The notes under the pieces are model-generated. The model did no database searches. It had not been told where the DNA came from and saw nothing but the letters and a program-made list of their open reading frames with translations. DNA of 64,000 bases from Amorphochlora amoebiformis. Lineage: Eukaryota > Cercozoa > Chlorarachniophyceae. The translations under genes were made by a program, and so were the position numbers. Location: NCBI GenBank assembly GCA_054601695.1, contig BAAHQB010000198.1, forward strand, positions 186,001 through 250,000, in the 5' to 3' direction. Every line of letters begins with the position of its first letter. Within the stretch, counting starts at the first letter, position 1. Below are positions 1-60,154 of this stretch, in pieces.

Positions 1-66
1 TCCTCACGTGGTGTTTCAGCTGTGGGTATAAAATGATATATATATATATATATATATCATACCTAA

Positions 67-126
<60 letters not shown>

Positions 127-174
127 CATACATAACTCTAAGTATCCATTATTTGCACCTCTATAAAATGGACA

Positions 175-219
<45 letters not shown>

Positions 220-233
220 ATTTATATATATAT

Positions 234-276
<43 letters not shown>

Positions 277-284
277 GACATGAA

Positions 285-354
<70 letters not shown>

Positions 355-977
355 CATATATATATATATATATAAATATATCCAGTCAACTTACCTTCTC
401 CAATCACGAACCAGGTAGATCTTGATATTACCGAGAATTCTTCCTAGTTTTAACTAACCCTAATCCCAACTTGTATTGTTTAATATTAGCTAAATTTTCC
501 AAACCTTAAATCTAATCCTAGCTTCAATCATAAGCAAATAAAATCTTAATATTACCTAATTTTCTTCCCAATTTTAACGTATTGTTAACCGTAAGCTTCT
601 CCCATTACGAACCAGGTAAATATTAAAAATTACCTAAATTTCTTCCTTCATTCACCCCAATCCTAACCCTAACCTTCTCGTATCACGGATCAAATAAAAT
701 CTTGAAAATCTCCTAAATTTCTTCCTTATTTTTACCTAATTTTAACCCTATCTTTCTCTCATCAGGATAAATCTTGAGAATTACCTAACTCTAACCCTGA
801 CCCTAACCTTAATCCTAACCCTAACCCTAACCCTGACCCTAACCCTAACCCTAACCCTAACCCTAACCGGAATAATCGTATTGTTGTAAGTCTCCGGCGT
901 TTAGCAACACCGTAGACATACATATATGATGTGTAATATTTTTATATATATATATATATATATATTGTATATATACG

Positions 978-1010
<33 letters not shown>

Positions 1011-1117
1011 ATATATATATATGCCCTACCCATACATATTTATGCATTTACAATGTAAATATTGTATATATATATATATATATATATATAATATCCTATA
1101 TATATATATATATAAGA

Positions 1118-1215
<98 letters not shown>

Positions 1216-2585
1216 CATTTATGTGTGTGTATATTTAAAGATAAATATACAGATGTATAATACATATTTTATGTATATATATATATATATATATATAGCT
1301 AATATTGGCCGCAAGCAGTGCTCAGGCAGATGATACCCCCCCCCCCCTTCCTCCTCGAATGGAGAGGTATATATGTTATGTATACATACATACATATATA
1401 TATGTATATATATATATGTTTTTAATATAATGTAATATACCATATATACAAAGAGGCTTAAACTTATGGTGTGATGGTGAGGCGGACGAATGGGCTATGG
1501 ATTCCGCGGTTAGCATTAGGGTTAGGGTTCACGTTAGGGTTAGGGTTAGGGTTAGGGTTAAGATTAGGGTTAGCGTCAGGGTTAGAGCTGTGGATTCCGC
1601 GGTTAGCTTTAGGGTTAGGGTTAACTTTAGGGTTAGGGTTAGGGTTAGGGTTATGGTTAGGATTAACGTTAGGGTTAGGGTTAGGGTTAGGATTAGGGTT
1701 AGGGTCAGGGTTAGGGCTATGGATTCTACGATTAGCTTCAGGGTTAGGGTTAGGGTTAACGTTAGGGTTAGGGTTAGGGTTAACATTAGGGTTACGGTTA
1801 GGGTTAGGGTTAGGATTAGGGTCAGGGTTAGGGTAAGGGATATGGATTCCGCGGTTAGCATTAGGTTTAGGTTTAGGGTTAACGTTAGGGCTAGGGTTAG
1901 GGTTAGGGTTAGGGTCAGGTTCAGGGCTATGGATTCTGCGGCTAGCTTTAGGGTTAGGGTTGGGATTAACGTTAGCGTTAGGGTTAGGGTTAGGATTAAC
2001 GTTAGGGTTAGGGTTAGGATTAGGGTTAGGGTCAGGGTTAGGGCATGGATTCTGCGGTTAGCTTTAGGATTAGGGTTAGGGTTAACGTTAGGGTTAGGGT
2101 TAGCGTTAGGGTTGCGGTTACGGTTAAGGTTAGGGTTGGTTAGAGTTAGGGTTAGGGTTAGGTTTAGGTCTAGGGTTAGGTAGGGTTAGGGTCAGGGTTA
2201 GGGCTATGGATTCGGCAGTTAGTGTTAGGGTTAGGACTAGAGCTAGCGTTAGGGTTAGTGTTAGTGTTAGGGTTAGAGTTAGAGTTAGGGTTAGGGTTAT
2301 AAAGTTAGGGTTAAGGTTAGGTCTAGTGTAGGGGGTTAGGGTTAGGGTTATGGTTACGATTAGGGTTTGGTATTTATATATGTACATACATACATATATA
2401 TATATGTGTATGTATATATATAAACAGATCCACGTTGTTCACGTTGCATTAGGGTCAGCCCTATCCCTAACCCTAACCCTAACCCTAGCCCTGACTCTAA
2501 CCCTAACCCTAACCCTAACCCCATATGTACAAGATTATAGAACTAAAACATTTTACCAACCGTTTTGTAATTTCTCTTAATATAA

Positions 2586-2625
<40 letters not shown>

Positions 2626-2739
2626 TACTTAATGTGATACCGAATCCTAAACCAAACCCCCACCCTAACCCTAACTCCTAACCCTAACCCTAACACTAAC
2701 ACTAACCCTAACCCTAACTCTAACCTTCCAAGAGGCTAT
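1..2739. repeat. Gene-free left flank: AT arrays and telomeric-type repeats
   Basis: No exon is supported here. The stretch alternates (AT)n arrays (about 35-360, 935-1300, 2580-2625) with degenerate CCCTAA repeats (about 780-868, 2455-2520, 2650-2728) and a TTAGGG higher-order array (listed separately). Bases 370-780 are low-complexity, telomere-derived-looking sequence containing repeated words such as CTAAccctaa and ttacctaattttcttcc, with no coding frame. The CCCTAA block at 2650-2728 ends about 12 bases before the start codon of the ankyrin gene, so the core promoter or 5' leader of that gene would lie in or beside telomeric repeat. Confidence 0.75.
1490..2380 (+). repeat. Higher-order TTAGGG minisatellite
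   Basis: Tracts of TTAGGG and one-base variants (TTAGGA, TCAGGG, TTAACG) are broken at about 1497, 1589, 1718, 1840, 1928, 2044 and 2213 by the same unit, GGATTC(Y)GCGGTTAGC. This gives seven copies of a longer repeat about 90-170 bases in period. The regular spacer shows that the array grew by unequal duplication of a compound unit and not by telomerase alone. The long open frames across it (Leu-Gly or Val-Arg repeats) are translations of the repeat and not genes. Confidence 0.85.
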
Positions 2740-7478
<4,739 letters not shown>

Positions 7479-7563
7479 ACTAAACCTAATCCTAACCCAA
7501 ACCCAAACCTAACCCTAACCCTACCCGAACCCTAACCGTACCCTATGCCTATGTATGTAAGTG

Positions 7564-7602
<39 letters not shown>

Positions 7603-7634
7603 TGTATAATATATATATATATACATATATATAG

Positions 7635-8245
<611 letters not shown>

Positions 8246-8418
8246 AATTCAGTACCAAAGATAGGTATTATACATATATGCATATAGATATATATATAAT
8301 ATATATCAATATAAATACTATATATATATATATATACTATATATGTGTGTATACTATATATATATATATACATATATACATATATATATAAATAATATAT
8401 AATAATAATATAATAATA

Positions 8419-8492
<74 letters not shown>

Positions 8493-8544
8493 AAAAAAAT
8501 ATATATATTATATGCACAACTTACAAATATAAATATTATATAAT

Positions 8545-8595
<51 letters not shown>

Positions 8596-8825
8596 GTTCC
8601 CATATATTTATATAAAATACAGAGGTCGGCTAATGGTCTGTCTTGTTTAAATCTCCAACATCCGAACAGCCAAAAATGGAGTGGAGAGCGAGAATTCGGA
8701 GATGGCTTTGGAAATATTAAAATACCGAAAGTCGTCCGGATAAAAAGCGGTCCATATAGTTTATTGAATTGATCGCTGAATTGCACGCTACGTTACTGAT
8801 TGATTCAGATCCAAATATAAATAGA

Positions 8826-8879
<54 letters not shown>

Positions 8880-8929
8880 TAACAATATGTATTAACTTGA
8901 ACGTGACAAATGAACGTTAAGGTGAATAA

Positions 8930-9380
8930 ATAAAGTTACGTACATACTAGACATACCGACATATATATTACGTACGTCTAGTGCGTACTTACGTACTACG
9001 TATAAATGTACGAACTTGATGCACAATTATTACGTACGTCTAGGGCGTACGTACGTACTATGTATAAAAAATGTATGAAATTCATACGTACGTCACGTAC
9101 GCGATTCAAATTATTCAATGGTATCATGATGCGTACGTACCAAATTGAACACCAAATATGATCCCCTGAACGTATAATATTATACGTACGAACAGTACTG
9201 ATTACGTATACGCGCGATTACGTATGAACGCATACGAACTTCTAGAGACGAAGTCTATAATTATTTACTAATATTCTAGATATTCTATAATACAAATTTA
9301 ATCGTGAATCATTACGACCGGCCAACTTCATACGTATGTAAAAATAATACGCGTGAAAAACATTAGTGGGAACAAAGCTT
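8930..9380. repeat. TACGTA/CGTACG palindrome cluster with 62-bp repeat
   Basis: The words TACGTA, ACGTACGT and CGTACG occur many times in 450 bases, in otherwise (AT)-dominated DNA. Part of this is a direct repeat: ATTACGTACGTCTAG followed by GCGTAC...TACGTACTA...GTATAAA at 8967 and again at 9029 (period 62). All the words are self-complementary and CpG-containing. Role unknown; no coding frame. Confidence 0.7.
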
Positions 9381-9943
9381 TTTTAATACGTACTATTAAT
9401 TACTTCGATCAATGAATTATTGCGCAATTAACTTAATTGTTATTGCTATATTTTCGTAGTTGGACAGCTACGTTACATAGAATCATGATATAGTACACGA
9501 CTGCTACCTGGACAATGAGAGAAACCCTCCTCGATTATCCAAATCTGAGGAGTTCAGCTCCCCGTGTAAATTGTTTTGTCGGAGCTCCGCTTCTCTGCTA
9601 TAGTATGGAGGCTTCAGATATACAGATATAAAATATGTTGAATGCATATTCCTTTCATAGTAGTAGTATCTGGAGTATGTTATAAGCTATAACTTGTAAT
9701 AAATGATCCTCTATTTCTAGGTGTTAAGCATGAGCCTGAGGAATGCGCTGATGATTTCTATAAATTAAATCTAATATGACGATCGCGCAGGTGATAGATA
9801 TAGTACTAGAACTAGTGGAATATTAGACCATACAAGACTATAAAACTAGACAATAAGACTATGAGATACGTAAAACTAGAATATACTATCTACACATTAG
9901 CTTTTTGGACTCGTTGCTTCAGCAAGGGTAGTCCTCGAACCTA

Positions 9944-10006
<63 letters not shown>

Positions 10007-10007
10007 T

Positions 10008-10051
<44 letters not shown>

Positions 10052-10136
10052 GTATAGGAACGTATACACATACACACATACACACAAATACACATACATG
10101 TACATTTGTATATATACACACATATATATACACACA

Positions 10137-10189
<53 letters not shown>

Positions 10190-10219
10190 TTTTATACAAT
10201 ATATAAAAGGAATATACAT

Positions 10220-10283
<64 letters not shown>

Positions 10284-10420
10284 TATATACTCATATAGGG
10301 TTCCACAATATACATAAACAAAATACATCTATATTTCCAGACGAAAATGCAGACGTCTGTGAGTATACATACAGATGCGTGTACTTAAAACATCCATAAA
10401 AATGTACTTAGCACATAGAT

Positions 10421-10480
10421 ATGCATGCACTTAACACGTGTACATACACTATGCATGCACTTAACACGTGTACATACACA
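10421..10480 (+). repeat. 30-bp direct repeat, two copies
   Basis: A 30-base unit beginning ATGCATGCACTTAACACGTG and ending TACATACACT occurs twice in tandem, just downstream of the 3' end of the desaturase gene. It also contains CACGTG-like words. No coding or RNA-gene signal. Confidence 0.8.
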
Positions 10481-10610
10481 CGTGTGTACCTCGCTCGATT
10501 TCCCCTCATGCTTAAACTTCTTTTCACGCCTATGTACATACACAACAGGTATGTGTATATTATTATATTTGGATTGTATATAGATATATATATATATATA
10601 TATGTATATA

Positions 10611-10646
<36 letters not shown>

Positions 10647-10654
10647 TGTATGTA

Positions 10655-10693
<39 letters not shown>

Positions 10694-10779
10694 ATCCCAT
10701 ATGAAAACGCCTTTCTCCCACGCGTACAAACATACTTACTCACCACATAACCTTCATATACATACACATTTCCATATCA

Positions 10780-16143
<5,364 letters not shown>

Positions 16144-16990
16144 CTCGTCGAGGGGGGATTAGGATGGAGGGGACTGCTCCGGTGCGGCTTACGTGGTTTG
16201 TGGGCCCACGGGCGACGACGGAGTCATGAGTCAGCGCGTCTGTGGTCTTGCGAGTTGGTGGATTCTAGGCGAATGTGACTAAATAATTCTATCCGAAGGA
16301 CCTCTAATGCTAAAAAAGTAAACCTCTAATAAAAAACTTGCTAAGATATTAAAGGGATATATTCGAATATCCTGAAGATACAAGCGTTTGCGCTCGCGCG
16401 TGCCAGCGCACAGAAACCCTTTAATAGTGTTCGAAATCAGCTGGCTCTTCCGGAAAATCCTTTCTTGCAAGCCACCTGGGCTCGACGTGTCAGCATCAGC
16501 AGGATTTTAGACACAGGAGAGAAATTTGTCTTTCTGAGAGGCGAAACCAAACTTCAGTTCAGATATCACTCAGTACAGCTCGAAATGGGAGAGTTGAGTG
16601 CTAGTTTCCGCGTTTGCTGATGTTGTGGAAAAAATTACACCTGCAATTATACGTCAGATATATGTACGAACAGATATCTATGTACATCTTAGGTCATATT
16701 AAGGAGATATCTAGTATACAATAATTTTATAGACATATATACATATTAACATATATACATATTATAATATTATATAATAATATAAATTTATATAATATTG
16801 TATGAGATATAATACGTATAAATAAATTTATCTATAGCCGCTAAATTTAGTATATCTACTATATGTATGATATGTAAATATATAAGAACAGGGAAAACCT
16901 AGAAAACGTATAGATATCACGTTGCATAATATCTAAATTTTATACAATATCTAGAATATTGATCATAGTGACTAATATGTGTGTATGTAT

Positions 16991-17046
<56 letters not shown>

Positions 17047-17106
17047 ATGTGTGTATGTGTATGTGTGTGTGTGTGTAGTTCTCTATATACATATACATAC
17101 ATACAC

Positions 17107-17182
<76 letters not shown>

Positions 17183-17377
17183 TTATATATTGGTTGGTTT
17201 TTATGCTATCATACAACACATTAATATATATAATAATTCATACTTTGGTAACTCATGATAATTATAATGCTTTAATAATAGTCAACTATACCACCGGTAT
17301 CAACAACACATACTAGACTTATAGAAGCAAACAACCCCCCAAGCATTCAATTTCCTTCCCATTTCCACCCCATCAGT
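16144..17377. other. Intergenic region upstream of the desaturase
   Basis: About 1.2 kb between the desaturase start (minus strand) and the stop of the LPMO-like gene (minus strand). Bases 16144-16650 are of mixed composition without (AT)n and are the likely desaturase promoter/5' leader; I see no certain TATA or initiator. A 63-codon minus frame at 16279-16470 has no recognisable similarity. 16990-17175 is (AT)n with a GT run. The spacer is shorter than several introns of the adjacent genes. Confidence 0.6.
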
Positions 17378-24381
<7,004 letters not shown>

Positions 24382-24863
24382 CTTCTAATCAAGGCTTCGA
24401 TATCTCGGCTCGACGAGGGTTGGAGACTGGCCTCAGGGGTCCGCAAACGGGTGATCTTCGACGCCTGGTCTGCTCCTTTCTGACCCGCTGTGCGACTTCG
24501 CGCGCGGCGCGTGCACGGAATGGGGAAACGGAATTAGCCACGTGTGTCGCATTTAAGGTAATATCCCCCAAAAACGATCAGGTTCTTGTTCGTGAAGGAA
24601 GGATTTTTAGGTGATATTTTTGGGAATTTGAAGGTTTCGCCTTAAATTCTACCTTGGTTGACACATCGATATCACAGGATCACAGGATTTCACCCAAAGT
24701 TATCTCTGAAACGAATTAACCAAGTGCGCTGCACACTCGGATCATGGGCCGGATGCGCTGGGATGCGGTTGGGGATACTATTGCAAGTCAGCGGCGTCAC
24801 CTCGTGTATAAATTACACTACACACACTGAAACACACATAAACATAAGCCCATAGCCAGGTGT
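24382..24863. other. Short spacer between WD40 gene end and LPMO-like gene start
   Basis: Only 482 bases separate the stop of the WD40 gene (minus) from the ATG of the LPMO-like gene (minus). It has no (AT)n and is relatively GC-rich at 24390-24550. It must hold the WD40 terminator and the LPMO-like promoter. The + and - frames of 60-98 codons here look like by-products of the GC-rich composition; I see no family match. Confidence 0.6.
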
Positions 24864-53130
<28,267 letters not shown>

Positions 53131-53229
53131 CTGCGAGAATGACAGAAATATAAGACAAAACATGAGGTGGAGGTCGAGTGATTCGAGCTCTCCTTTCCCT
53201 CTCTCTCCCTCTCTCTCTCCTATTCTCAC

Positions 53230-53338
53230 CTGTCCCCCTCTTTATCTGGTTGGGGGAGGAGACACTGTAGAGATGAGAAAGAGAGGAAGGAGAGGTAGAC
53301 AGTGAGGGGCCTCGACTGAGAGCAACTCCATTAGCATC
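53230..53338 (-). CDS. Candidate upstream Ser-rich exon of the WD40 gene
   Basis: Open on the minus strand with good borders (AACAG| and ACAG|GTGAGA); encodes a 36-residue Ser/Pro-rich segment (DANGVALSRGPSLSTSPSS and on). Its 3' phase (1) does not fit the next exon at 53130 (phase 0), so either an exon is missing or this belongs elsewhere. No start codon was found in a convincing context. Confidence 0.4.
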
Positions 53339-53354
53339 CTGTTCATGGAAAGAG

Positions 53355-53808
53355 CGAGAGAGTGAAAATGATAGAAGAAAGAGAGAGAGAGAGAGAGAGA
53401 CAAGAGAGAGACAGAGACAAAAGAGGAGGAGAGACAAAAGAGAGAGAGAGACAAAAGAGAGAGACAAAAGAGAGAGAGAGAGGCAAAAGAGAGAGAGAGA
53501 GAGAGGCAAAAAAGAGATGGTCAAGAGAGAAAGACACAAGGGAGATAGGCTAAAGGAGAGACAAGAGAAAGAGACAAGAGAGAGAGACAAAAGAGAGAGA
53601 GACAAGAGAGAGAGAGACAAGAGAGAGAGACAAGAGAGAGACAGGGGAGAGAGACAAGAGAGAGAGACAAGAGAGGGAGACAAGAGAGACAGCCAAGAGA
53701 GACAGACAAGAGAGAGAGACAAGAGAGAGAGACAAGAGAGAGAGACAAGAGAGAGGAAAAAGAGAGAGAGAAGACAGAGAAAGAGGGAGAAGAGAGAGAG
53801 GGGAGAAG

Positions 53809-53863
<55 letters not shown>

Positions 53864-54060
53864 CAAGAGAGAAAAGGCAAGAGAGAGAGAAAGACAAGAG
53901 AGAGAAAGAGACAAGAGAGCAAGCGAGACAAGAGAGAGAGCGAGACAAGAAGGAGAGAGAGAGACACAAGAGAGAGAGAGAGAGGGAGAGAGAAAGGGAG
54001 AGAGAAAGAGAGAGAGAAAGAGAGACAGGAGAGAGAGAGAGGGAGATAATCTCGATCGCT
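53355..54060. repeat. 0.7 kb GA-rich tract
   Basis: Almost pure GAGAGA, GACAAGAGAGA and GAGAAA on the + strand, with a CAAGAGAGAGA sub-unit of 10-14 bases repeated dozens of times from 53570 to 53950. Long frames on both strands (Arg/Glu/Asp on +, Ser/Leu on -) are low-complexity shadows. It lies in the region from which the WD40 and kinase genes diverge. Confidence 0.9.
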
Positions 54061-54415
54061 CTCTTTTTCACCATGAATGACATACACAAATCTTTCTGTG
54101 TCTCTTTGTGCGTGTGTATCCCTCTCACAATGACCGGAAGATGTCACATGTGAGCCCTCTTATGCATCTCCCCCTTCTCCATCTCACTCACACACACACA
54201 CCCTTCTCTAATTGCTCTGTGAGTTGCTTAGGTACTTATTTTCCTTTTTGGGGCTGGAGATCAAGTCCAAGCATATCAAAAAACATTCCATTTTTTCCAT
54301 CATTACGGGGGTGGAAGAGTTAGGGTAACAGGAGGGGAGTGAGTGAGAGAGAGAGAGAGAAAGAGCGAGCGAGAGAGAAAGAGTTAGGGGAAGAGAGGAA
54401 ATGAATAGAAGGTGA

Positions 54416-54450
<35 letters not shown>

Positions 54451-54605
54451 GCATAGAGGGGGAGAGAGAGAGAGATAGAGAGAGAAATAGGAGAGAAGTT
54501 AGGCAAATAGGAAGGTTTTGAAGGGTGACAAATTAGGATGAAGAAAAAAATCAACCTCAGCCATACAAATACCTAACCCTCTCCGTATGTCACACATAGA
54601 TAAAA

Positions 54606-55170
54606 TCATGTATCACAATGTTCCGACAAACTCAGGACACGTATTCCCGTTTTCAAGAAAAGAAGACTTTTCTCAGGATTTCCTCTGAATTCTCTATATC
54701 CCAACCTTAGGGGAGTGGTCGTATACAGAGTGCTTGGCAATTCCGGGGTCCAAACGACCAACCTTCCGCATATTAATCGACATATCGCAAGTTTCGCGCG
54801 CCACCCGCCACGGAACCCAACTCTTGTGAGGAGGGAGGATGTCACGGTTTTTGCATGGGTTCCGTGGGTCCCGATAAATTCCGGAATATTGCGGAACCCA
54901 TCGCCGAGGAGCGGAGGCAGAAGGGTGGCGTCTGGGGCTATTTGGTGGGAAGGAAGAGAAATCGACGTTTCGAAGCGTACAGGTGGGGAAATAAATGGGA
55001 AAGGGATGAAGCGTTAAAAAACTTTGTTTTTGAACTTTTCGCTGTTGTGGTGCTGGAGCTTCATTCGGAAGGGCTGGGTGAGAGATACAAAGTGAGGGGT
55101 TGGGGACGGGGGGGAGTATTTGGGAGGGACAGAGTGAAAGGGATGGTACTTCAGAGTCATTGAGACTCTT
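54606..55170. other. Open, higher-GC segment of uncertain coding status
   Basis: Frames are open on both strands: minus, 79 codons from ATG at 54845 and open for about 40 codons further upstream; plus, 100 and 102 codons from 54715 and 54855. The composition is unlike the surrounding repeats and resembles coding sequence. I recognise no domain and cannot choose a strand. It could be the first exon of the WD40 gene, a separate small gene, or a CpG-rich promoter segment. Confidence 0.35.
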
Positions 55171-55329
55171 CTTTCCCTTTCTTTGATTGTTTCCAGTGTT
55201 GAGTATGTGTGAGAATACGAGGGTTTTTTATACTAATGGTTGTGCATGGATTTGTGTACGTGCGTATGTGCATATATATTTATCTTTATACACTTATGAA
55301 TAATGTATATATGTGTATATGTTTACATG

Positions 55330-55386
<57 letters not shown>

Positions 55387-55407
55387 CGTATTATACACAT
55401 ATGCTTG

Positions 55408-55471
<64 letters not shown>

Positions 55472-55725
55472 TATATATGTATGTATATATATATATATGT
55501 ATAAAACTGTGTACTGTGCGTGTGTGTGCATCTTCTTGTCTCACATGCTCATATCGATCGGTCCTTCTCTAGTTATAGTTTTCTCTCTTTCTCGCTTTCT
55601 CTCTTCCTCTCTCTCTCTCCTTCCTCCTCTTCTCTCTCTCTCTCGTTACTTCTCACTCTCCCCTCCTCTCCTCCCTCACTCTATGTGTGTGTGTGTGTGT
55701 TTGTGAATGTGTGTCTATACATATA

Positions 55726-55802
<77 letters not shown>

Positions 55803-55847
55803 GTGTGTATGTATGTAATATACGTATATATATATATATATATCAAT

Positions 55848-55890
<43 letters not shown>

Positions 55891-56017
55891 ATGATAATGC
55901 TATAGAGAGAGAAAGTATGATGAATCATACATATGTACACATACAGATAACATATACATATATATATATATATACATGTGTGTGTGTGTGTGTACGTTCA
56001 TGCGAACAAATACAGAT

Positions 56018-56079
<62 letters not shown>

Positions 56080-56271
56080 ATGTGGGTGTGTGTGTACGTT
56101 CATGCAAATATACAATACGTTAACATACAACATGCCCACAGCACATATACACCATAAAAGACACACACGCAAACATAGAGAGGAGCTGTAAGGCCATGCT
56201 TATATTATATATATATATATATATACATACATATATATATATATATATGTGTGTGTGTGTATGAATGTACA

Positions 56272-56361
<90 letters not shown>

Positions 56362-56372
56362 ATTTATAATAT

Positions 56373-56477
<105 letters not shown>

Positions 56478-56504
56478 CATAATATATATACACATATATT
56501 CATG

Positions 56505-56553
<49 letters not shown>

Positions 56554-56777
56554 ATACGTGAAACATATACACAACATGCTCGCGCCACATGTATACACAC
56601 ACAAAGCATGAACTCAACACAGACAGGAGAGACGAGGGCTCCGGAGAGCACATGTACAAACACATCAGAGGTTACACTCTGGAGAGTTCTGTTAGGAGGT
56701 TAGGCAGAGACTCTGTATCAGAGCGTAAGAATTAGAGATTAGAGAGAAAAGCTTACGCACAATCACAGAAAGGAGCG

Positions 56778-57207
56778 ATGGGGGCTTGCTCGTCGTTCTC
56801 CGGAGAGCAATATAGCATGGGGGCATACAAAATACAGGTAATCAGAACATATCAGGTCGTTTTTCCTTCTCTTCTCACCTAAATGCAGAACTTTGGGTGA
56901 GGATGGTACGAGTATTTATGTTGAGGATATATATATATATATATATATTATATTATATAATATATATATTATATATATATATATAAAATATATATATATA
57001 TATATTATATTATATATATAATATATATATATATTATATTTATGTATATGTATATAATATATATAGATATATATATATATATTGGATGTATGTATATAAG
57101 AATATATATATAATATTTTTCTAATATATATATATATATATATGTAAAAAAAAATTTGTGTGTGTGTGTGTATAATATATATACGTATGCATGTACATAT
57201 GAATATG

Positions 57208-57256
<49 letters not shown>

Positions 57257-57335
57257 AATACATACATATATATAATGTATACATATATATGTAATATAAA
57301 TATAAATATATAATATATATACATATCAGTATATA

Positions 57336-57397
<62 letters not shown>

Positions 57398-57561
57398 ATG
57401 TACGTATCGATAAATATGTGAATAAATATATACATAATATATGTTTACATATAATTACATACATAAATATATTTATATACAAATAAAATATATATGTAAT
57501 ATATATACATATATGTACTTACATAAAGCTTCATAATATGTTATACATGTTTATGTACAAG

Positions 57562-57625
<64 letters not shown>

Positions 57626-58076
57626 ATATATATATATATATCATATACAATTGTTCTTATAAATACGTGTAAAATAGAGCTTATAAAGATACAACACATC
57701 ATAACGAATTAGGTTCAAAAGCAAATCGCAGAGGGTGGGTTCTCCTTTATCTTCCAGTGTAGGTATCGGAAATCCTCAACCTTACCTCTTAAACTACCCA
57801 TACCTTCGATCTTTTTTCTCTGAAACCTCAGAACTACCTAAATCTTTATCTATCTATCAATCGATCTATCTATATCTCTTCTCCCTCTTTCTTTAATCTC
57901 CGTCTCTCCAAGTCCGTTTTGCCTCCGGTATGCTCAGACATAACCCTACCCCTCTTTCTTTTGTGTGCAGAGATCAGAAGGGAAATACTCTGTGTTTGAA
58001 GAAGGTTTCGATTGCTATGTATGTGTATGTTAACATATATAAATGCATATGTATACATATATATATACACACATGT

Positions 58077-58108
<32 letters not shown>

Positions 58109-58364
58109 TACATACACACACATATACAAAATGTATATCATATATATATATATATATATGTGTATGTATATGCGTATAAATATATATATATATATACACA
58201 CTAATTACATATTATATATGTGTATGCACACACACATGTATGCACACACACATATGTGCAAACACACGCACACACACACACACACGCATGTGTGCACACA
58301 CATACACGTGTGTTGTGTGTGCATTTGCACAAACATATAACGATGTAAAAATACGTTTACACTT

Positions 58365-58407
<43 letters not shown>

Positions 58408-58704
58408 ATAAGTACGCACACATACTATATATGTATATATATATATATATATATAATATATTTATTATATATATATATATGTGTGTGTGTATGTGTACAT
58501 ATACAAATAGATATTATATATATATAGGCATGAATATACATGTATAATCTTTTAGATACCGGCCCAAGACGAAGAAAAGCTATCAAATGCAAATATCGAG
58601 GTATCCATTACAGATATCTCTATATAATGTGTGTATAGATATATATATAATATATGTACATGTGTGTATATACGTATCTAGATATGTACTCATTATTTTA
58701 CATG

Positions 58705-58758
<54 letters not shown>

Positions 58759-58792
58759 ATATATGATATATGCATACATAAATATATCTATT

Positions 58793-58827
<35 letters not shown>

Positions 58828-58877
58828 AGTGTGTGTGTATATATATATATATGTGATATATATACATATTGTATATG

Positions 58878-58918
<41 letters not shown>

Positions 58919-58931
58919 ATATATCATATAT

Positions 58932-58978
<47 letters not shown>

Positions 58979-59050
58979 GTATATGTATACATATATAAAT
59001 ATATACATATATATATATATATATATATCATATATTCATGTTTTGTAATT

Positions 59051-59098
<48 letters not shown>

Positions 59099-60099
59099 TT
59101 GTGTGTATATATATACATATATATATATATATGTATATATTTATATAAGTCCCAAAAAATCTAAGTTATTTATATTATATATATATATATATATAATATA
59201 TATGTATATATATACATATATATAAAATATATATATAGCAGATATACATATATATATATATATATCCATATTACATATATATATATATATTATACTTACC
59301 TAAATATGTCAATCTGTATTCTTGTGTGTAGGTGAAGATGTTCAAATTAGTGAAAGAGGAAAAAGGCTTTCTCCCACTTCTTGCCCATACCACTGTCACA
59401 CATCGTGACCGTCAGGTTATATATGTAATCATATAAAAATGTGGACACATGTGTATAAATATATACGTGTATATTAATTGTATATGTATTATGTACATCC
59501 AGAATATATATATACACACACATATACACATATGTATATATATATTATGTGAATTGTATGTGCAAAAGCTAGGGTTACGGTTACGGTTGAGGTTAGGGTT
59601 ACGGTTACGATCAAGGTTAGGGTTACGGTTTCTGGTTAGGGTTAGGGTTAAGGTTAAGGTTAGGGTTAGGGTTAGGGTTAGGGTTAGGGTTACGGTTAAG
59701 GTTTAGGTTAGGGTTAGGGTTAGGTTTAGGTATAGTGTACATAAGGATATAAATACATTGCAGACATATCCACACGTGTATACATACATAAATATTCTAT
59801 ATATAATATATGTAAAAAATAATAGATGTATAAAATAGATATAAATTCACACTAATCCCCAGATTTTCCTCCTCTTCCCCCTCCTTCCCACCTCCCTCTT
59901 CCACCATGTTCTATTTCCCTCGGAATCCAAGAAAAACAGAGCGTCGGAACGCAACCCCCGGCCCCTCTCGGAACCCAAGTCCCTCGCCTTGACACGTGCC
60001 GTAGCCTCCGCCCTCCTCATCCTGCACAATCTCGGGTTTTTAATTTTCGTGTAAATGTGGTATGTGTGAGCATGTATGCAGAATATGATGAAGGTATGT

Positions 60100-60154
<55 letters not shown>

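Larger units (their letters stand above)
8246..10779. other. Intergenic region, no gene supported
   Basis: Holds (AT)n arrays (8280-8600, 8820-8880, 9950-10270, 10575-10690), AC/GT runs, a TACGTA cluster (separate entry) and about 0.6 kb of non-repetitive AT-rich sequence (9380-9950) in which I see no exon. A minus-strand frame of 92 codons at 8508-8786 has no family resemblance and runs into (AT)n; I do not count it as a gene. The region lies downstream of the ankyrin gene and downstream of the desaturase, so it is a convergent (3'-3') spacer. Confidence 0.6.

Noticed and set aside
1471-2183. Leu-Gly and Val-Arg frames up to 228 codons
   Set aside because: TTAGGG read in three frames; repeat translation and not a protein.
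8508-8786. 92-codon minus frame in intergenic DNA
   Set aside because: No recognisable domain, no splice partner, runs into (AT)n.
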